NCBI GenBank assembly: GCA_944324825.1
Contig: CALUXU010000004.1
Coordinates: 119,854 to 183,853 of the forward strand
Length of the DNA: 64,000 nucleotides
Direction: 5' to 3'
Origin: Candidatus Gastranaerophilales bacterium
GTDB taxonomy: Bacteria; Cyanobacteriota; Vampirovibrionia; Gastranaerophilales; Gastranaerophilaceae
In this document: piece after piece, positions 28,798 to 38,655 of the stretch
Numbering within the stretch: the stretch's first letter is position 1
How the letters are laid out: each line of letters starts with the position of its first letter
Program-made: the position numbers and the translations under genes
Notes under the pieces: generated by a model
Seen by the model: only the letters and a program-made list of their open reading frames with translations
What the model was told of the DNA's origin: nothing
Databases searched by the model: none

Positions 28798-29321
28798 TAT
28801 GCAGCCTCCTTAGAAGTTTTCTTTGCAAGTTCTAATTTGTTTTCTTCTAACCAAGTAGATTTTAAATCTGCAATAGAGGCTTTTGTATTTATTTCTCTCA
28901 TATTTAAGATTTTTACGCCGTCCTTGGCTTCTTCTTTATGCAGTTTATCAATATGTAATGATTCTGATATTTTTTGAGAAACATTTTTTCCTATTTCATT
29001 AACTCTTTGAGGCAATGCTTTTATTGCTACAATTGTATTATTAATACCGCTTTTAATATTTCTTGCAAAATTAACAATCGGTTGAGATATTTTGTGACCG
29101 AAATTTGATACTGCTGATACAACTGATGCTGACATCATTTTTAATTTGCTGGTTTCTTTTACTTTATTTGATTGGAAAACGTCAGCAAACGGAAGAACAC
29201 TTCCTTTAAATACTCTGCCTGAAAAACTGTTATTTTCAAATGGATTTGTAGATGTTGATTTGCGAGTAAACGGCGACGCTACTTTGTGTGCTATGTTTGC
29301 TCCTATTGCTCTTATTCCCAT
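28797..29321 (-). CDS. Unknown protein with F-x-G-type motif
   Basis: The frame is open from 29360, but the ATG at 29319-29321 has AAAGGA 9 nt upstream and I prefer it (174 aa, beginning MGIRAIGANIAHKVASPF). The segment NSFSGRVFKGSVLPFADVF resembles the tags near the N-termini of other proteins here, although deeper in. The rest is helical, Lys/Ser/Asn-rich. Translationally coupled to the downstream HEAT-like gene. Function unknown. Confidence 0.6.
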   Translation of the reverse strand: MGIRAIGANIAHKVASPFTRKSTSTNPFENNSFSGRVFKGSVLPFADVFQSNKVKETSKLKMMSASVVSAVSNFGHKISQPIVNFARNIKSGINNTIVAIKALPQRVNEIGKNVSQKISESLHIDKLHKEEAKDGVKILNMREINTKASIADLKSTWLEENKLELAKKTSKEAA

Positions 29322-29360
29322 AGGATTATATCCTTTCTTTACTTCTAGTGTTTCACACAT

Positions 29361-29539
29361 CTAGGATATCATAGCAAAATTTTGGGAAATCCTCATTTTA
29401 GAGGATTATCGGGCTTATACCAAAGTTAGAAATAATATCGGTGGTACAATTGGCTGTTATCCGGATATAACTTGAAGTTCTGACAAATTATAATATTGCC
29501 CGTATTTCAAGTGCTCTACCATTAGTATGGTCAAAGTAA
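29361..29539. other. Intergenic region without a convincing gene
   Basis: An AT-rich gap between two leftward genes. It contains a small GAGGATTTCCC-like dyad around 29385-29407 and, on the minus strand, a stretch resembling a tRNA D-arm (AATGGTAGAGCA) that does not fold as a tRNA. Confidence 0.5.
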
Positions 29540-30445
29540 TTATTTAGTATCAATTTTTTGAAAGGGATATTCAAAAAAGAACTTCAAACGATATATAAAT
29601 TTCACTCTGTGAGACTTAATTGTTTTATAAAATTCAACAAGAATATTTCGTTTTGCTTTTTCAAAATGATATTTTAAATCTTTATACAATTTTTTTCTCA
29701 GGAGAAACTCTTTTTCCAATTTCATAACGGAAAATAAATCCAGTTTTTTCGTATCATCCTTCTTTGATGTTTTTTCATTGATTCTGTGAACAATCAAAGG
29801 ATTTCTTACAAGAGTTATGTTTTTTGCGGTGAGGTAAGCTTGTGTAAAGAATAAATATTCTTCATAATTAAGTCCTTTCAAAAAGGCAGCGTTATTCTTT
29901 TCTAAAAATTCGCGCCTGAAAAGCTTGTTAATAGGATTTACATTAATTTTGAACATAAATTCATAAGTTTCCTTCGGAGAAAAGCTTCTTTCATTAAAAT
30001 CATCGGAAAAAAGTTCGAGTGAGAAGCTGTCATCATTAAATCCCATTGTCTTTGAATCCAATAGAGTCACTTCGCACATTGAAATATCCGCCTCATGTTC
30101 TTTGGCATTTTTATAAAGCTTATCAAGCATATCAGGTTTTGCATAATCAGAGCTGTTCATAAAACATATATATTCACCCCGGGCAAGATATCTGCCTTTG
30201 TTTCGGGCGGAAGCCTTTCCCTGATGTTCCTGGGTTACAAGTTTTACTCTGTCATCTTTTTTTAAATATTCTTCAATAATTTTTAGAGATTTGTCGGTTG
30301 AGCCGTCATTTACACAAACTATTTCTATATCATCAAATGTTTGCGCCAAAAGACTGTCCAGACATTGTCTAAGATAACCTTCAGAATTATAAACCGGTAA
30401 AATAACTGATACTCTTGGCGGCTTTATTGAATCCGTAATTAACAT
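29540..30445 (-). CDS. Family 2 glycosyltransferase
   Basis: 301 residues. GT-A fold N-terminus VSVILPVYNSEGYLRQCLDS with the nucleotide-binding VNDGSTDKS. The usual second acidic motif D-x-D is changed to FMNSSDY, so one metal ligand is retained. The C-terminal third is basic and helical without membrane segments. Likely transfers a sugar onto a surface polysaccharide or lipid. It is isolated from the main polysaccharide island at the right end of the window. Confidence 0.85.
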   Translation of the reverse strand: MLITDSIKPPRVSVILPVYNSEGYLRQCLDSLLAQTFDDIEIVCVNDGSTDKSLKIIEEYLKKDDRVKLVTQEHQGKASARNKGRYLARGEYICFMNSSDYAKPDMLDKLYKNAKEHEADISMCEVTLLDSKTMGFNDDSFSLELFSDDFNERSFSPKETYEFMFKINVNPINKLFRREFLEKNNAAFLKGLNYEEYLFFTQAYLTAKNITLVRNPLIVHRINEKTSKKDDTKKLDLFSVMKLEKEFLLRKKLYKDLKYHFEKAKRNILVEFYKTIKSHRVKFIYRLKFFFEYPFQKIDTK

Positions 30446-30520
30446 TTCTCTACTCCTTAATATATATAATTATCCACAGATTTTTAAATTTATACAATAT
30501 GTAACATTTTGTAATAGAAC

Positions 30521-30552
30521 TAGCAAATTTTTGGGTTGATGGGTATTAAAAT
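30521..30552 (+). promoter_or_regulatory. Shared TAGCAA-type promoter of the 30574 gene
   Basis: TAGCAA (30521-30526), a 20-nt spacer, TAAAAT (30547-30552). The spacing is identical to that of the helicase promoter. Confidence 0.6.
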
Positions 30553-30573
30553 ATCCGGAAAGGATGTCTTGCA

Positions 30574-30912
30574 ATGAATATATCCCGCAATAACCTTAAT
30601 AACTTACATCTAAAGGAAAAAGTGAAACCGGCAGCAAAATTTGTCGTTAATAAATCTTGGGCCTTGGCTAAAAAAGTCATTCCCGGGATTTTTATGATGA
30701 CTTGTTCTTTTACAATCGGTCATATGATGAATTCAGGTAAAAGCAGACCTATTGACCCGAGAATGGATGCAAACTGGGCATACCATGCCGGAGAACAAAG
30801 AATCAGGGACAGCTTGAAGATTGTTGAACTTGAACAAAAAATTGCAGCAGATTCTATGAAAATTTATCACCTGACTAAAAAAGCAGGTTTAGATAAAGCT
30901 ATTAAGAAATAA
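30574..30912 (+). CDS. Small membrane-associated protein of the TAGCAA group, unknown
   Basis: 112 residues. The N-terminus is Asn-rich (MNISRNNLNNLHLKEKVK). One hydrophobic stretch (VIPGIFMMTCSFTIGHMM, about 34-51) is followed by a charged helical tail (RDSLKIVELEQKIAADSMK). No cleavable signal. It has an AAAGGA ribosome binding site and the shared promoter. The 3' end overlaps convergent rimO by 11 nt. Function unknown. Confidence 0.6.
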   Translation: MNISRNNLNNLHLKEKVKPAAKFVVNKSWALAKKVIPGIFMMTCSFTIGHMMNSGKSRPIDPRMDANWAYHAGEQRIRDSLKIVELEQKIAADSMKIYHLTKKAGLDKAIKK

Positions 30913-32206
30913 TCTCTCCGATTAAATCATATTCATAACAATCTGTTATTTTAACCTGTTCAATATCACCCGGAACGACAGGTTTATCAGTTTTTATATA
31001 CACAACCCCGTCAACCTCCGGTGCATCATATTGACTTCTTGCAATTACCATTCCGTCATCGGTAAAGCTTTCTATAATACAGTCAAGAGTCTTACCGATA
31101 AAACCTTCGTTGATTTTTTTAGAGATACCCTGTTGTAAAATCATCAATTTTTTGTATCGTTCGTTCATTGTTCTTTTCGGAACGACAGGTTTCAGTTTAT
31201 AAGACGGAGTGCCTTTTTCTCTTGAGTATTTAAAAACTCCCATTTTATTAAACTTCATATCCTTCACAAAATTGTAAAGGTGTTCAAATTGTTCTTCTGT
31301 CTCGCCCGGATACCCTACGATAAATGCGGTTCTTATAGCAACATTCGGAATTCTGCTTCTGATATTTTGTATCAGTTCTCTATAATTAAATGCAGGTCTG
31401 TTCATTGATTTTAATACATCAGGATGAGAATGTTGCAGCGGAATGTCGACATACTTAACAACTTTATCAAGACGGGCTATTGTATCTAAGAGTTCATCAG
31501 ACATATTTGTCGGATAAGCGTACATAATTCTAATCCAGGATAAATTCTCTATTTTGTTTAATTCTTCTAATAAATCCTTTAGCATCGGTTTCCCGTATAA
31601 ATCAATTCCGTAATATGTCGTATCCTGCGCTATCAATATGATTTCGGTAACTCCTTTTTTAACCAGAGATTTTGCTTCATCAACAATATTTTCAATAGTT
31701 CTTGAATGATAATCCCCTCTCAAATAAGGAATTACACAGTATCCGCAGCGATAGTTGCAGCCGTCCGCAATCTTTAGATACGAGCTTGCTCCGACTGTAA
31801 TTTGCTGACGTTCAATATTTTCCGGGTAAATATAATCAGGTTTGTCGGATACATCATTTACAAATCCTTTATCAATCCCTTTTATAACATCAATTAGTTT
31901 TTCAATATCCGTCGGGCCAATCATGCCGGCAATTTCAGGGATTGCCTCTTTAAGCTCCTCTTTGTGCTTTTGAGGAAGGCAGCCGGTAACAATAACTTTT
32001 TTCCCGCTTTCAGCCATTTCCAGGATTGAATGAATAGATTCACGCTCCGCATCATTAATAAACGAACAGGTGTTTACAATAACGATATCAGATTCATTCT
32101 CATCAAGAGTAATTTCATACCCGTTTTGGGCAAGAAGTCCGAGCATTAATTCTGAATCTACTAAATTTTTTGCACATCCGTGACTGATTAACGCAATCTT
32201 TTTCAT
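30902..32206 (-). CDS. rimO: Ribosomal protein uS12 methylthiotransferase
   Basis: 434 residues. An N-terminal UPF0004 domain with three cysteines (HGCAKN, VNTCSF, VTGCLPQ) binds the auxiliary cluster. The radical SAM core has C-x3-C-x2-C in DGCNYRCGYCVIP. A TRAM domain is at the C-terminus. The HGCAKNLVDSE opening is characteristic of RimO rather than MiaB. It modifies an aspartate of uS12 in the ribosome. No Shine-Dalgarno; an extended -10 ends 6 nt before the ATG. Confidence 0.93.
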   Translation of the reverse strand: MKKIALISHGCAKNLVDSELMLGLLAQNGYEITLDENESDIVIVNTCSFINDAERESIHSILEMAESGKKVIVTGCLPQKHKEELKEAIPEIAGMIGPTDIEKLIDVIKGIDKGFVNDVSDKPDYIYPENIERQQITVGASSYLKIADGCNYRCGYCVIPYLRGDYHSRTIENIVDEAKSLVKKGVTEIILIAQDTTYYGIDLYGKPMLKDLLEELNKIENLSWIRIMYAYPTNMSDELLDTIARLDKVVKYVDIPLQHSHPDVLKSMNRPAFNYRELIQNIRSRIPNVAIRTAFIVGYPGETEEQFEHLYNFVKDMKFNKMGVFKYSREKGTPSYKLKPVVPKRTMNERYKKLMILQQGISKKINEGFIGKTLDCIIESFTDDGMVIARSQYDAPEVDGVVYIKTDKPVVPGDIEQVKITDCYEYDLIGEIIS

Positions 32207-32212
32207 ATTTTT

Positions 32213-32221
32213 AATCTAGCA
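32213..32221 (-). promoter_or_regulatory. rimO extended -10, leaderless geometry
   Basis: On the minus strand TGC-TAGATT (32221-32213), 6 nt, ATG. No ribosome binding site. Confidence 0.5.
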
Positions 32222-32278
32222 TAAACAATAATCTTATCAAAATATAAAACTGGGGGTGTACAAGTTTTTTGATTGATA

Positions 32279-32284
32279 TAAAAT
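32279..32284 (+). promoter_or_regulatory. TPR gene -10 box, leaderless geometry
   Basis: TAAAAT, exactly 6 nt, then the ATG at 32291. No Shine-Dalgarno. Confidence 0.5.
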
Positions 32285-32290
32285 AGTTTT

Positions 32291-34429
32291 ATGAAAAAAA
32301 GGCGTATTATTTTAGGTTGTATATTATCCTTAATGATTGCGGCTCCTTCATTTGCTGATTTTAGGGAACATTATGATTTGGGGCAGCAGTATCTTTACCA
32401 ATCACAATATTCAAGCTCAATTGATGAATTTAAAAAAGCATTAAGAATAAATCCTTTAGACAATTCCGCCAGAATAGGTATTGTAAATGCCTACCTTGCA
32501 AGAGCTACATATTATGCAAACAAAGCCGGGAATTATTCCGATGCTTGTGATGATTTTAGAAGCGCACTTTTTTACATAAAATATTATCCGACGGGGAATG
32601 ATGTTCAAAACGGATATGCAACGGCTGTATCTGCGGCAAACAGCTTACAGTATTGTTTAAAAAAACTTGGTTATGATTTCTCGCCGGAATCAAGGTACAG
32701 CACAGCTGACCAGTTAAGAATGGCCGGCAAGCTGCCTGCTGCAATATATGAATTGGAACAGGTTCGCTCTAACCCTAAATACCAAAAAACAGCAACTGCT
32801 CAAATTGCCGATATGATAAAAATATTGGGGAATAATGACAGGGCGGCAGATTATTACAGTGAAGCAGTAAAGTTGGATCCTCATAACGGTCCCTTGCTTT
32901 TGAGATATGCAAGATTGTTAGACAAATTAGGACGTCAGGATGAAGCAGTGAAGCAATATAACGTTGCAATGTCCGAAGGAGATAATGACCCTGAAATTCT
33001 CTATGCAATGGAGAGAATTTATCAAAAGAAACTAGAACAAAGTCCTCGCGACCCTGAACTTAATGCAAATATCGGTGCAATTAAACAGAAACAGGGCGAC
33101 TATGTTAACGCTCTTGTTTATTACAAAAAAGCAGAGGAATATAGTGCCGCATCTACCGATATTAATTCAAAAATAAATACAAGACTCAATATAGGAACCT
33201 TGTTCCAGGTTCAAAAAAATTATCCGAAAGCACTTGAGGTTTATAAATCAATTCTTACCGAGTATCCGGATAATATGAATGCAAATTTGTATACCGCTCA
33301 ATGTTTTGAACTTATGGGAGAAAATGCAAAAGCCATTGATGCTTATGAAAAAGTTCTTTCTCTGGATCCGACAAACAGTGCAATCAGGCAGCAGATAGTA
33401 ACCCTGAAGCGTAACTCAATGACTCCGGAAGAACTTCTAGCTAATATGGAAAGTTCATCACAGGTTGATAAATCAATGGTTTCAATGATTTATGATTATG
33501 CACTTGAGTATCATAAGAAAAACGATGTTGATAACGCAATAAAATTTTACAGAAGCGTTTTGAAATATGACCAGAGCAAGCCTGATGTCTATACTAATAT
33601 AGCACTCTGTTATGCGGAGAAAAAAGATTATCAAGCTGCTAAAGAGATTTTGACAACTGCAAAACAAAGATTTCCGAATAATGCAACCATTAAAAATACG
33701 TTAGATGATTTAAATGAAACAATGCTTGCACAATCTGCAAGTGCGGCATATAACGCATTTGCAAAAAAAGATTATCAAAAGGCAATACAAATGTATTCTG
33801 CGGTTAATCCGCCGACACGAGATTCTCTACTTGGTATAGCGGCATCTTATGAAGGTTTGAATAATACGGATAAAGCAATTGAGTATTATAAAAAAGTTCA
33901 GAATATGGAACCGAATAATGCCGATATCGCGTACACAATAGGTGCTTTATACGCAAATAAAGAGGATTGGTACAACGCTAAATCTTATTTAAAGAAAGCT
34001 GTTTCATTAAATCCTAAAAATACAAATGCATCTTCTGCGCTTAACGACATAAATAAAGTAACAAGCCAAATACAGGTGCAAAAGGGTGCAGAATTATTTA
34101 ATGCCGCAAAATACGATGAAGCTTTAAAAGCGTTTAATCAAGCAATCACAGATGACAATACAAATTCTGATGCATACTATTACAGAGGAATGATTTATGA
34201 TGCGAAAAAACAAAGGAATCTGGCAATAAGCGACTACAAAAAAGCGCTTCAATATAATCCTCAGCAGTACTTGGCAAATTATTTGATAGCTGTTGATTAC
34301 GATACACTCGCACAGTATAAATATGCGTTAGAATTCTATAAGAAATTTGCTCAATCCTATACAACTGATGATGAGTATTTACAATATGCAAAATCAAGGG
34401 CACAAGAATTAGCGAAATATGGAAATTAA
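32291..34429 (+). CDS. Exported tetratricopeptide-repeat protein
   Basis: 712 residues. A Sec signal peptide (MKKRRIILGCILSLMIAAPS, cleavage likely after PSFA) is followed by about a dozen TPR units spread over the whole length, e.g. YLYQSQYSSSIDEFKKALRI and YYRGMIYDAKKQRNLAISDY. A periplasmic or outer-membrane scaffold for protein interactions. First gene of an operon with dus (11-nt overlap) and a radical SAM gene. No enzymatic domain is seen. Confidence 0.88.
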   Translation: MKKRRIILGCILSLMIAAPSFADFREHYDLGQQYLYQSQYSSSIDEFKKALRINPLDNSARIGIVNAYLARATYYANKAGNYSDACDDFRSALFYIKYYPTGNDVQNGYATAVSAANSLQYCLKKLGYDFSPESRYSTADQLRMAGKLPAAIYELEQVRSNPKYQKTATAQIADMIKILGNNDRAADYYSEAVKLDPHNGPLLLRYARLLDKLGRQDEAVKQYNVAMSEGDNDPEILYAMERIYQKKLEQSPRDPELNANIGAIKQKQGDYVNALVYYKKAEEYSAASTDINSKINTRLNIGTLFQVQKNYPKALEVYKSILTEYPDNMNANLYTAQCFELMGENAKAIDAYEKVLSLDPTNSAIRQQIVTLKRNSMTPEELLANMESSSQVDKSMVSMIYDYALEYHKKNDVDNAIKFYRSVLKYDQSKPDVYTNIALCYAEKKDYQAAKEILTTAKQRFPNNATIKNTLDDLNETMLAQSASAAYNAFAKKDYQKAIQMYSAVNPPTRDSLLGIAASYEGLNNTDKAIEYYKKVQNMEPNNADIAYTIGALYANKEDWYNAKSYLKKAVSLNPKNTNASSALNDINKVTSQIQVQKGAELFNAAKYDEALKAFNQAITDDNTNSDAYYYRGMIYDAKKQRNLAISDYKKALQYNPQQYLANYLIAVDYDTLAQYKYALEFYKKFAQSYTTDDEYLQYAKSRAQELAKYGN

Positions 34430-35393
34430 AGATATTCTGAAACAAACAAGAGTTTCACTGGCTCCTATGGCAGGGATTACAGACTATGTTTTGAGAAGTT
34501 TAATCAGAGAACAATCCGAAACCTGTATCCTGACAACCGAAATGATAAGTTCGGAAGCTCTTCATAACGTTAAAGAAACCGATATGACTAAAAGAGATGA
34601 TAACCATTCTCCGATTATTTATCAACTAAGCGGTCATAAACCGGAACTGATGGCTGAGGGCGCAAAATATCTTGAATCTATGGCTGATGTTATAGATATT
34701 AATATGGGGTGTCCGGTTAACAAAGTTGTTAAAGGGCAGGACGGCAGCGCTCTTATGCGCAACCCGTCTTTGGCATACGATATAGTTCAAGCAGTAAAAG
34801 AAAGTGTCAGCATTCCGGTTAGTGTAAAATTCAGACTCGGATATACACAGCAGGAAATGAATTTTGTTCCGTTCGGGCAGTATATGCAGGAGGCCGGTGC
34901 GGAGTTTATAACACTCCATGGAAGAACCAGAAACCAGATGTATTCCGGAAAAGCCGACTGGAAAAAAATACGGGAATTGAAGAATAATGTAGATATTCCA
35001 GTTTTTGCAAACGGAGATGTTGTATCTGTTGAAACAGCTGCAGAATGTTTGGAGGAATCCGGTGCCGACGGAGTGGCAATAGGCAGAGGTGCACTCGGAG
35101 ATGTTACTTTGATTTCTCGTATTGAACATTATTTGAATACCGGTGAAAAGCTTCCGCCTCCGCCATTAAGTGAAAAAATAGAAACAATGAAAAAACATCT
35201 TGATATGGAGATTGCCCTCCGAGGGGAAAAGGTCGGATTAAAATTCGTCAGAAAATTTTATCCTTTTTATATTTCAGGAGTCCCAAATGCTGCCAAATAC
35301 AGAAGCAAGCTTGTTGTAATGGAAGATTATAATGAAATTATTGAAGCGTTGGATTTTATCTTAAAAAATAATACTAATAATCTTTTAATTTAA
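34419..35393 (+). CDS. dus: tRNA-dihydrouridine synthase
   Basis: 324 residues, FMN-dependent TIM barrel. VSLAPMAGITDYVLRSL opens the barrel, the catalytic cysteine is in DINMGCPVNKVVK, and the phosphate-binding region is GRGALGD. It reduces uridine in tRNA D-loops. It resembles the DusB branch. The start codon lies within the end of the TPR gene, so translation is coupled. Confidence 0.93.
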   Translation: MEIKDILKQTRVSLAPMAGITDYVLRSLIREQSETCILTTEMISSEALHNVKETDMTKRDDNHSPIIYQLSGHKPELMAEGAKYLESMADVIDINMGCPVNKVVKGQDGSALMRNPSLAYDIVQAVKESVSIPVSVKFRLGYTQQEMNFVPFGQYMQEAGAEFITLHGRTRNQMYSGKADWKKIRELKNNVDIPVFANGDVVSVETAAECLEESGADGVAIGRGALGDVTLISRIEHYLNTGEKLPPPPLSEKIETMKKHLDMEIALRGEKVGLKFVRKFYPFYISGVPNAAKYRSKLVVMEDYNEIIEALDFILKNNTNNLLI

Positions 35394-35450
35394 ATCCCCC
35401 CTTGATTTACCCCCTTGATATGTGACAATAATATTGAGGTATTTAAATAT

Positions 35451-36074
35451 ATGTCTGACAACAATTTAGTATACATATTAGATGATAAAATTTATATTAA
35501 TTTAACCAACATGTGTACTAATGATTGTATTTTTTGTTTAAGACGAGATAAGGATGATGTTTGCGGGCAGGATATGTGGTTAAAATCAGAAAAAACAACT
35601 TCTGATGACGTTATTGAACAACTGAATAAATATACTGATAAAATTCATAAAGGTGTAACCTTCTGCGGTTACGGAGAACCGACAATGAAATTTGAGCAGT
35701 TAAAAGAAGTTGCTCAATATATAAAGAAAAATTATCCAGATACATACATAAAAGTGAATACCAACGGGCATGGAAATGCAATCAATAAGAAAAATATTCT
35801 GCCGGAATTAAAAGGACTTGTTGATGAATTTTCAATTAGTTTAAATGCCCAAAACGAAGAATTATATAAAGAACTTTCTCAGCCTAAAATTGATAATGCT
35901 TATCAGGCGATGAAGGAATTTGCAATAGAAGCACATAATCAAGGTTTCAAAACAACCCTGTCAGTTGTTTCCGGATACAAAGATTTTGATGTGGATTTAA
36001 CTCTCTGCGAAAACATTGCAAAAGAATTGAGAGCAAGTTTCAGAAACAGAGAGTGGATTGAAAACGGATATTAG
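35451..36074 (+). CDS. Radical SAM protein of the TatD-associated type
   Basis: 207 residues from the ATG at 35451, chosen because GAGG lies about 10 nt upstream; a longer frame from a TTG at 35415 is unlikely. The cluster motif is C-x3-C-x2-C in NMCTNDCIFCLRR, and the SAM-binding strand is FCGYGEPTMK. The pattern LTNxCTNxCxFCLR is that of small radical SAM proteins usually found next to TatD nucleases. No tatD is adjacent here. The substrate is unknown. Confidence 0.8.
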   Translation: MSDNNLVYILDDKIYINLTNMCTNDCIFCLRRDKDDVCGQDMWLKSEKTTSDDVIEQLNKYTDKIHKGVTFCGYGEPTMKFEQLKEVAQYIKKNYPDTYIKVNTNGHGNAINKKNILPELKGLVDEFSISLNAQNEELYKELSQPKIDNAYQAMKEFAIEAHNQGFKTTLSVVSGYKDFDVDLTLCENIAKELRASFRNREWIENGY

Positions 36075-36173
36075 AGGTAAATGGAAAAATAAAAACTATT
36101 ACCCAAATTGATAAGATTAAAACAAAATATAATATAAGTTATAGGAACTTACAAAATAAAGAAAGGCGAAAAC

Positions 36174-38333
36174 ATGCAAAATTTAGACAAAATTATGAGA
36201 CCGAAATCAATTGCTGTTATTGGTGCATCTACCAAAGAACACACTATCGGCTCAGATATCATGAAAAGATTACAAGAATACAAATTCAACGGTAATATCT
36301 ACCCTGTAAACCCTAAGGGCGGTATTATTGAAGGTTTACAAGCATATACTTCTGTTCTTGAAGTACCTGGTGAAGTTGATTTAGCAATTATTGTTGTTAA
36401 CGCAAAATTTGTTTTATCAACAATTGACCAATGCTACGAAAAAGGTATTAAAGGTTTATGTATCATCACAGCAGGTTTCAAAGAAACAGGCAAAGAAGGT
36501 GCTGAACTTGAAAAACAATTATTAGAAAAAGTTAGAGAATACGGAATGAGATGTGTAGGTCCAAACTGTTTAGGTGTTGTAAACACTCACCCTGACATCA
36601 GAATGGACGGCTGTTTCGCAGAAAGCTTACCTGAAAGAGGAAACATCGGTTTCGTATCACAATCAGGTGCTTTAGGCGGCGGTATTTTGAATATCTTAAA
36701 AGACTTAAACTTAGGTTTTGCACAATTCATTTCTATCGGTAACCAAGCTGATGTTAACGCAGAAACAGCTATGGAATACTGGGAAAATGAAGAAGATGTT
36801 GAACAAATTCTTCTTTATATGGAATCAATCCAAAACCCTTCAAACTTTAGAAAACTTGCATCAAGAATTTCTAAGAAAAAACCTATCTTAGCTTTGAAAG
36901 CAGGACGTTCTGCAGCAGGGGCTTCTGCAGCATCTTCTCACACTGGTTCATTAGCCGGTGCTGATAAAGCTGCTAACGCTTTGTTACAACAATCCGGTGT
37001 TATAAGAGAATACTCTTTGAAAAACTTGTTTGCAACAGCAAAAGTTTTTGCTAACTGCCCTATTCCAAAAGGCGACAGAGTTGCTATTATTACAAACTCA
37101 GGCGGCCCTGGTATTATGGCAACAGATGCTGTTTGTGAATACGGTATGCAAATGGCTAAAATAACAGATGCTACAAAAGAAAAATTAAGAAGCTTCTTAC
37201 CATCTGCAGCATCAGTTAAAAACCCTATCGATATGATTGCATCTGCACCTATCGAACACTATAAACAAACATTAGAAACAGTTATTGCTGATGAAAACGT
37301 AGATATGATTATTACAATCTATCTTCCGTTCTTAGGCTTGAAAGATATTGATGTTGCAAAAGCATTAATGGAAATCAAAGCTGAACACCCAGAAAAACCG
37401 GTTATCGGCGTATTTATGACTAAGAGCGAATTCTTCTCTGCATTATCTGATATGAACGTTAACATGCCGTTCTTTATGTACGCAGAAGAAGCTGCAGACG
37501 GCTTAAACAGATTAAATCAACAAAGATTATGGATGGAAAGACCTGAAGGTCAAATCAAAACATTTGATGTTGATAAAGCAAGAGCTGCAGAAATTATCAA
37601 AGGCTCATTATCTGAAGGCAGAGCTCAATTAACAACACGTGAATCTATTGATGTATTGGATGCTTACGGAATCAGAGTTTGTAAATCAGGATTTGCAACA
37701 AACGAAGAAGAAGCTATCGCAATCGGTAACTCTATCGGATATCCTGTTGTTATGAAAATGACATCAAAAACAACATCTCACAAAACAGATGTTGGCGGTG
37801 TAAGAGTTAACATTCAATCAGAAGAACAATTAAGAAGTGAATACAAAGACTTAATCTCTAAACTTGAAGAAAGAGGATTATTAGACGGTCTTGAAGGTGT
37901 AATCATTCAAGAAATGGTTAAAGGTAACCGTGAAATGGTTTGTGGTATTGCAACCGACCCTCAATACGGACCAATGATGATGTTCGGTTTAGGCGGTGTA
38001 TTCATCGAAGTTATGAAGGACGTAACATTCAGAATTGCACCTCTTACAGATATGGATGCTAAAGAAATGATTAAATCAGTTAAAGCATACAAATTGTTAG
38101 AAGGTGCCAGAGGTACTAAACCTGCTCAAATGGATCAAATCGAAGAAACATTATTGAGATTATCTCAACTTGTTAACGATTTCAAATTCATTGACGAATT
38201 AGATATTAACCCATTGTTAATCTCTGAAAAAACAGGTGAAGGTATTGCAGTAGACGGACGTATCAAAGTTCGTTTAGAAGAAGCAAAAGAAACTCTTGCT
38301 GAATGCTGCGGTTCTTGCTCTTGCTGTCATTAG
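36174..38333 (+). CDS. ADP-forming acetyl-CoA synthetase (fused alpha and beta subunits)
   Basis: 719 residues. The N-terminal CoA-binding domain (IAVIGASTKEHTIG) and ligase domain carry the phospho-histidine motif SSHTGSLAG with H256. The C-terminal ATP-grasp part (from about 490) has GYPVVMKM and ELDINPLLI. It converts acetyl-CoA, ADP and Pi to acetate, CoA and ATP, an energy-conserving step of fermentation. Strong ribosome binding site and biased codons indicate high expression. The protein ends in an unusual cysteine-rich tail, ECCGSCSCCH, which could bind metal. Monocistronic. Confidence 0.92.
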   Translation: MQNLDKIMRPKSIAVIGASTKEHTIGSDIMKRLQEYKFNGNIYPVNPKGGIIEGLQAYTSVLEVPGEVDLAIIVVNAKFVLSTIDQCYEKGIKGLCIITAGFKETGKEGAELEKQLLEKVREYGMRCVGPNCLGVVNTHPDIRMDGCFAESLPERGNIGFVSQSGALGGGILNILKDLNLGFAQFISIGNQADVNAETAMEYWENEEDVEQILLYMESIQNPSNFRKLASRISKKKPILALKAGRSAAGASAASSHTGSLAGADKAANALLQQSGVIREYSLKNLFATAKVFANCPIPKGDRVAIITNSGGPGIMATDAVCEYGMQMAKITDATKEKLRSFLPSAASVKNPIDMIASAPIEHYKQTLETVIADENVDMIITIYLPFLGLKDIDVAKALMEIKAEHPEKPVIGVFMTKSEFFSALSDMNVNMPFFMYAEEAADGLNRLNQQRLWMERPEGQIKTFDVDKARAAEIIKGSLSEGRAQLTTRESIDVLDAYGIRVCKSGFATNEEEAIAIGNSIGYPVVMKMTSKTTSHKTDVGGVRVNIQSEEQLRSEYKDLISKLEERGLLDGLEGVIIQEMVKGNREMVCGIATDPQYGPMMMFGLGGVFIEVMKDVTFRIAPLTDMDAKEMIKSVKAYKLLEGARGTKPAQMDQIEETLLRLSQLVNDFKFIDELDINPLLISEKTGEGIAVDGRIKVRLEEAKETLAECCGSCSCCH

Positions 38334-38361
38334 TAAAATGATAACAATAAAATAAATACCG

Positions 38362-38395
38362 AAAAGGTGATAACAGTTTTGTTATCACCTTTTTT
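38362..38395 (+). terminator. Terminator of the acetyl-CoA synthetase gene
   Basis: AAAAGGTGATAAC (38362-38374), 6-nt loop, GTTATCACCTTTT (38381-38393), then T. It is nearly symmetric and may act on both strands. Confidence 0.92.
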
Positions 38396-38424
38396 AAAAC
38401 TTCACTGACTTAATTTTCAGATCC

Positions 38425-38655
38425 TTACATCATCATATCGAATTTATCACCAGCTCGGCCAGTTGTTACCGGTGAACGATACATATCGTATTGTGCATAA
38501 TTCGGTTCAGCACCTCCGTCGTATTTCGCATAGTTAGGTCCTTGTGTAACTTCTTGTGTTTTTTCACCGCCAACTTTTTTTACAAATTGTTCGGGAGCAC
38601 CTACTGTGATTTGTGGAGCCTTTCTGAATCCTATATTTTCTGCACCTGTTACCAT
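38425..38655 (-). CDS. Small repetitive Tyr/Asn protein, unknown
   Basis: 76 residues with an internal duplication, PNYAKYD and PNYAQYD (about residues 40-57), Gly/Pro-rich and without hydrophobic segments, so likely disordered. The C-terminus is DKFDMMM. It is divergent from the 38850 gene across an intergenic region holding a 14-bp palindrome. Not recognised. Confidence 0.55.
   Translation of the reverse strand: MVTGAENIGFRKAPQITVGAPEQFVKKVGGEKTQEVTQGPNYAKYDGGAEPNYAQYDMYRSPVTTGRAGDKFDMMM

Noticed and set aside
29372..29403. TAGCAA on the plus strand near 29372
   Set aside because: No gene follows on that strand and the expected -10 position reads TTAGAG.
29400..29540. tRNA-like stretch on the minus strand (AATGGTAGAGCA)
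   Set aside because: D-stem, anticodon stem and T-arm do not pair and no acceptor stem closes. At best it is a chance resemblance or an old fragment.
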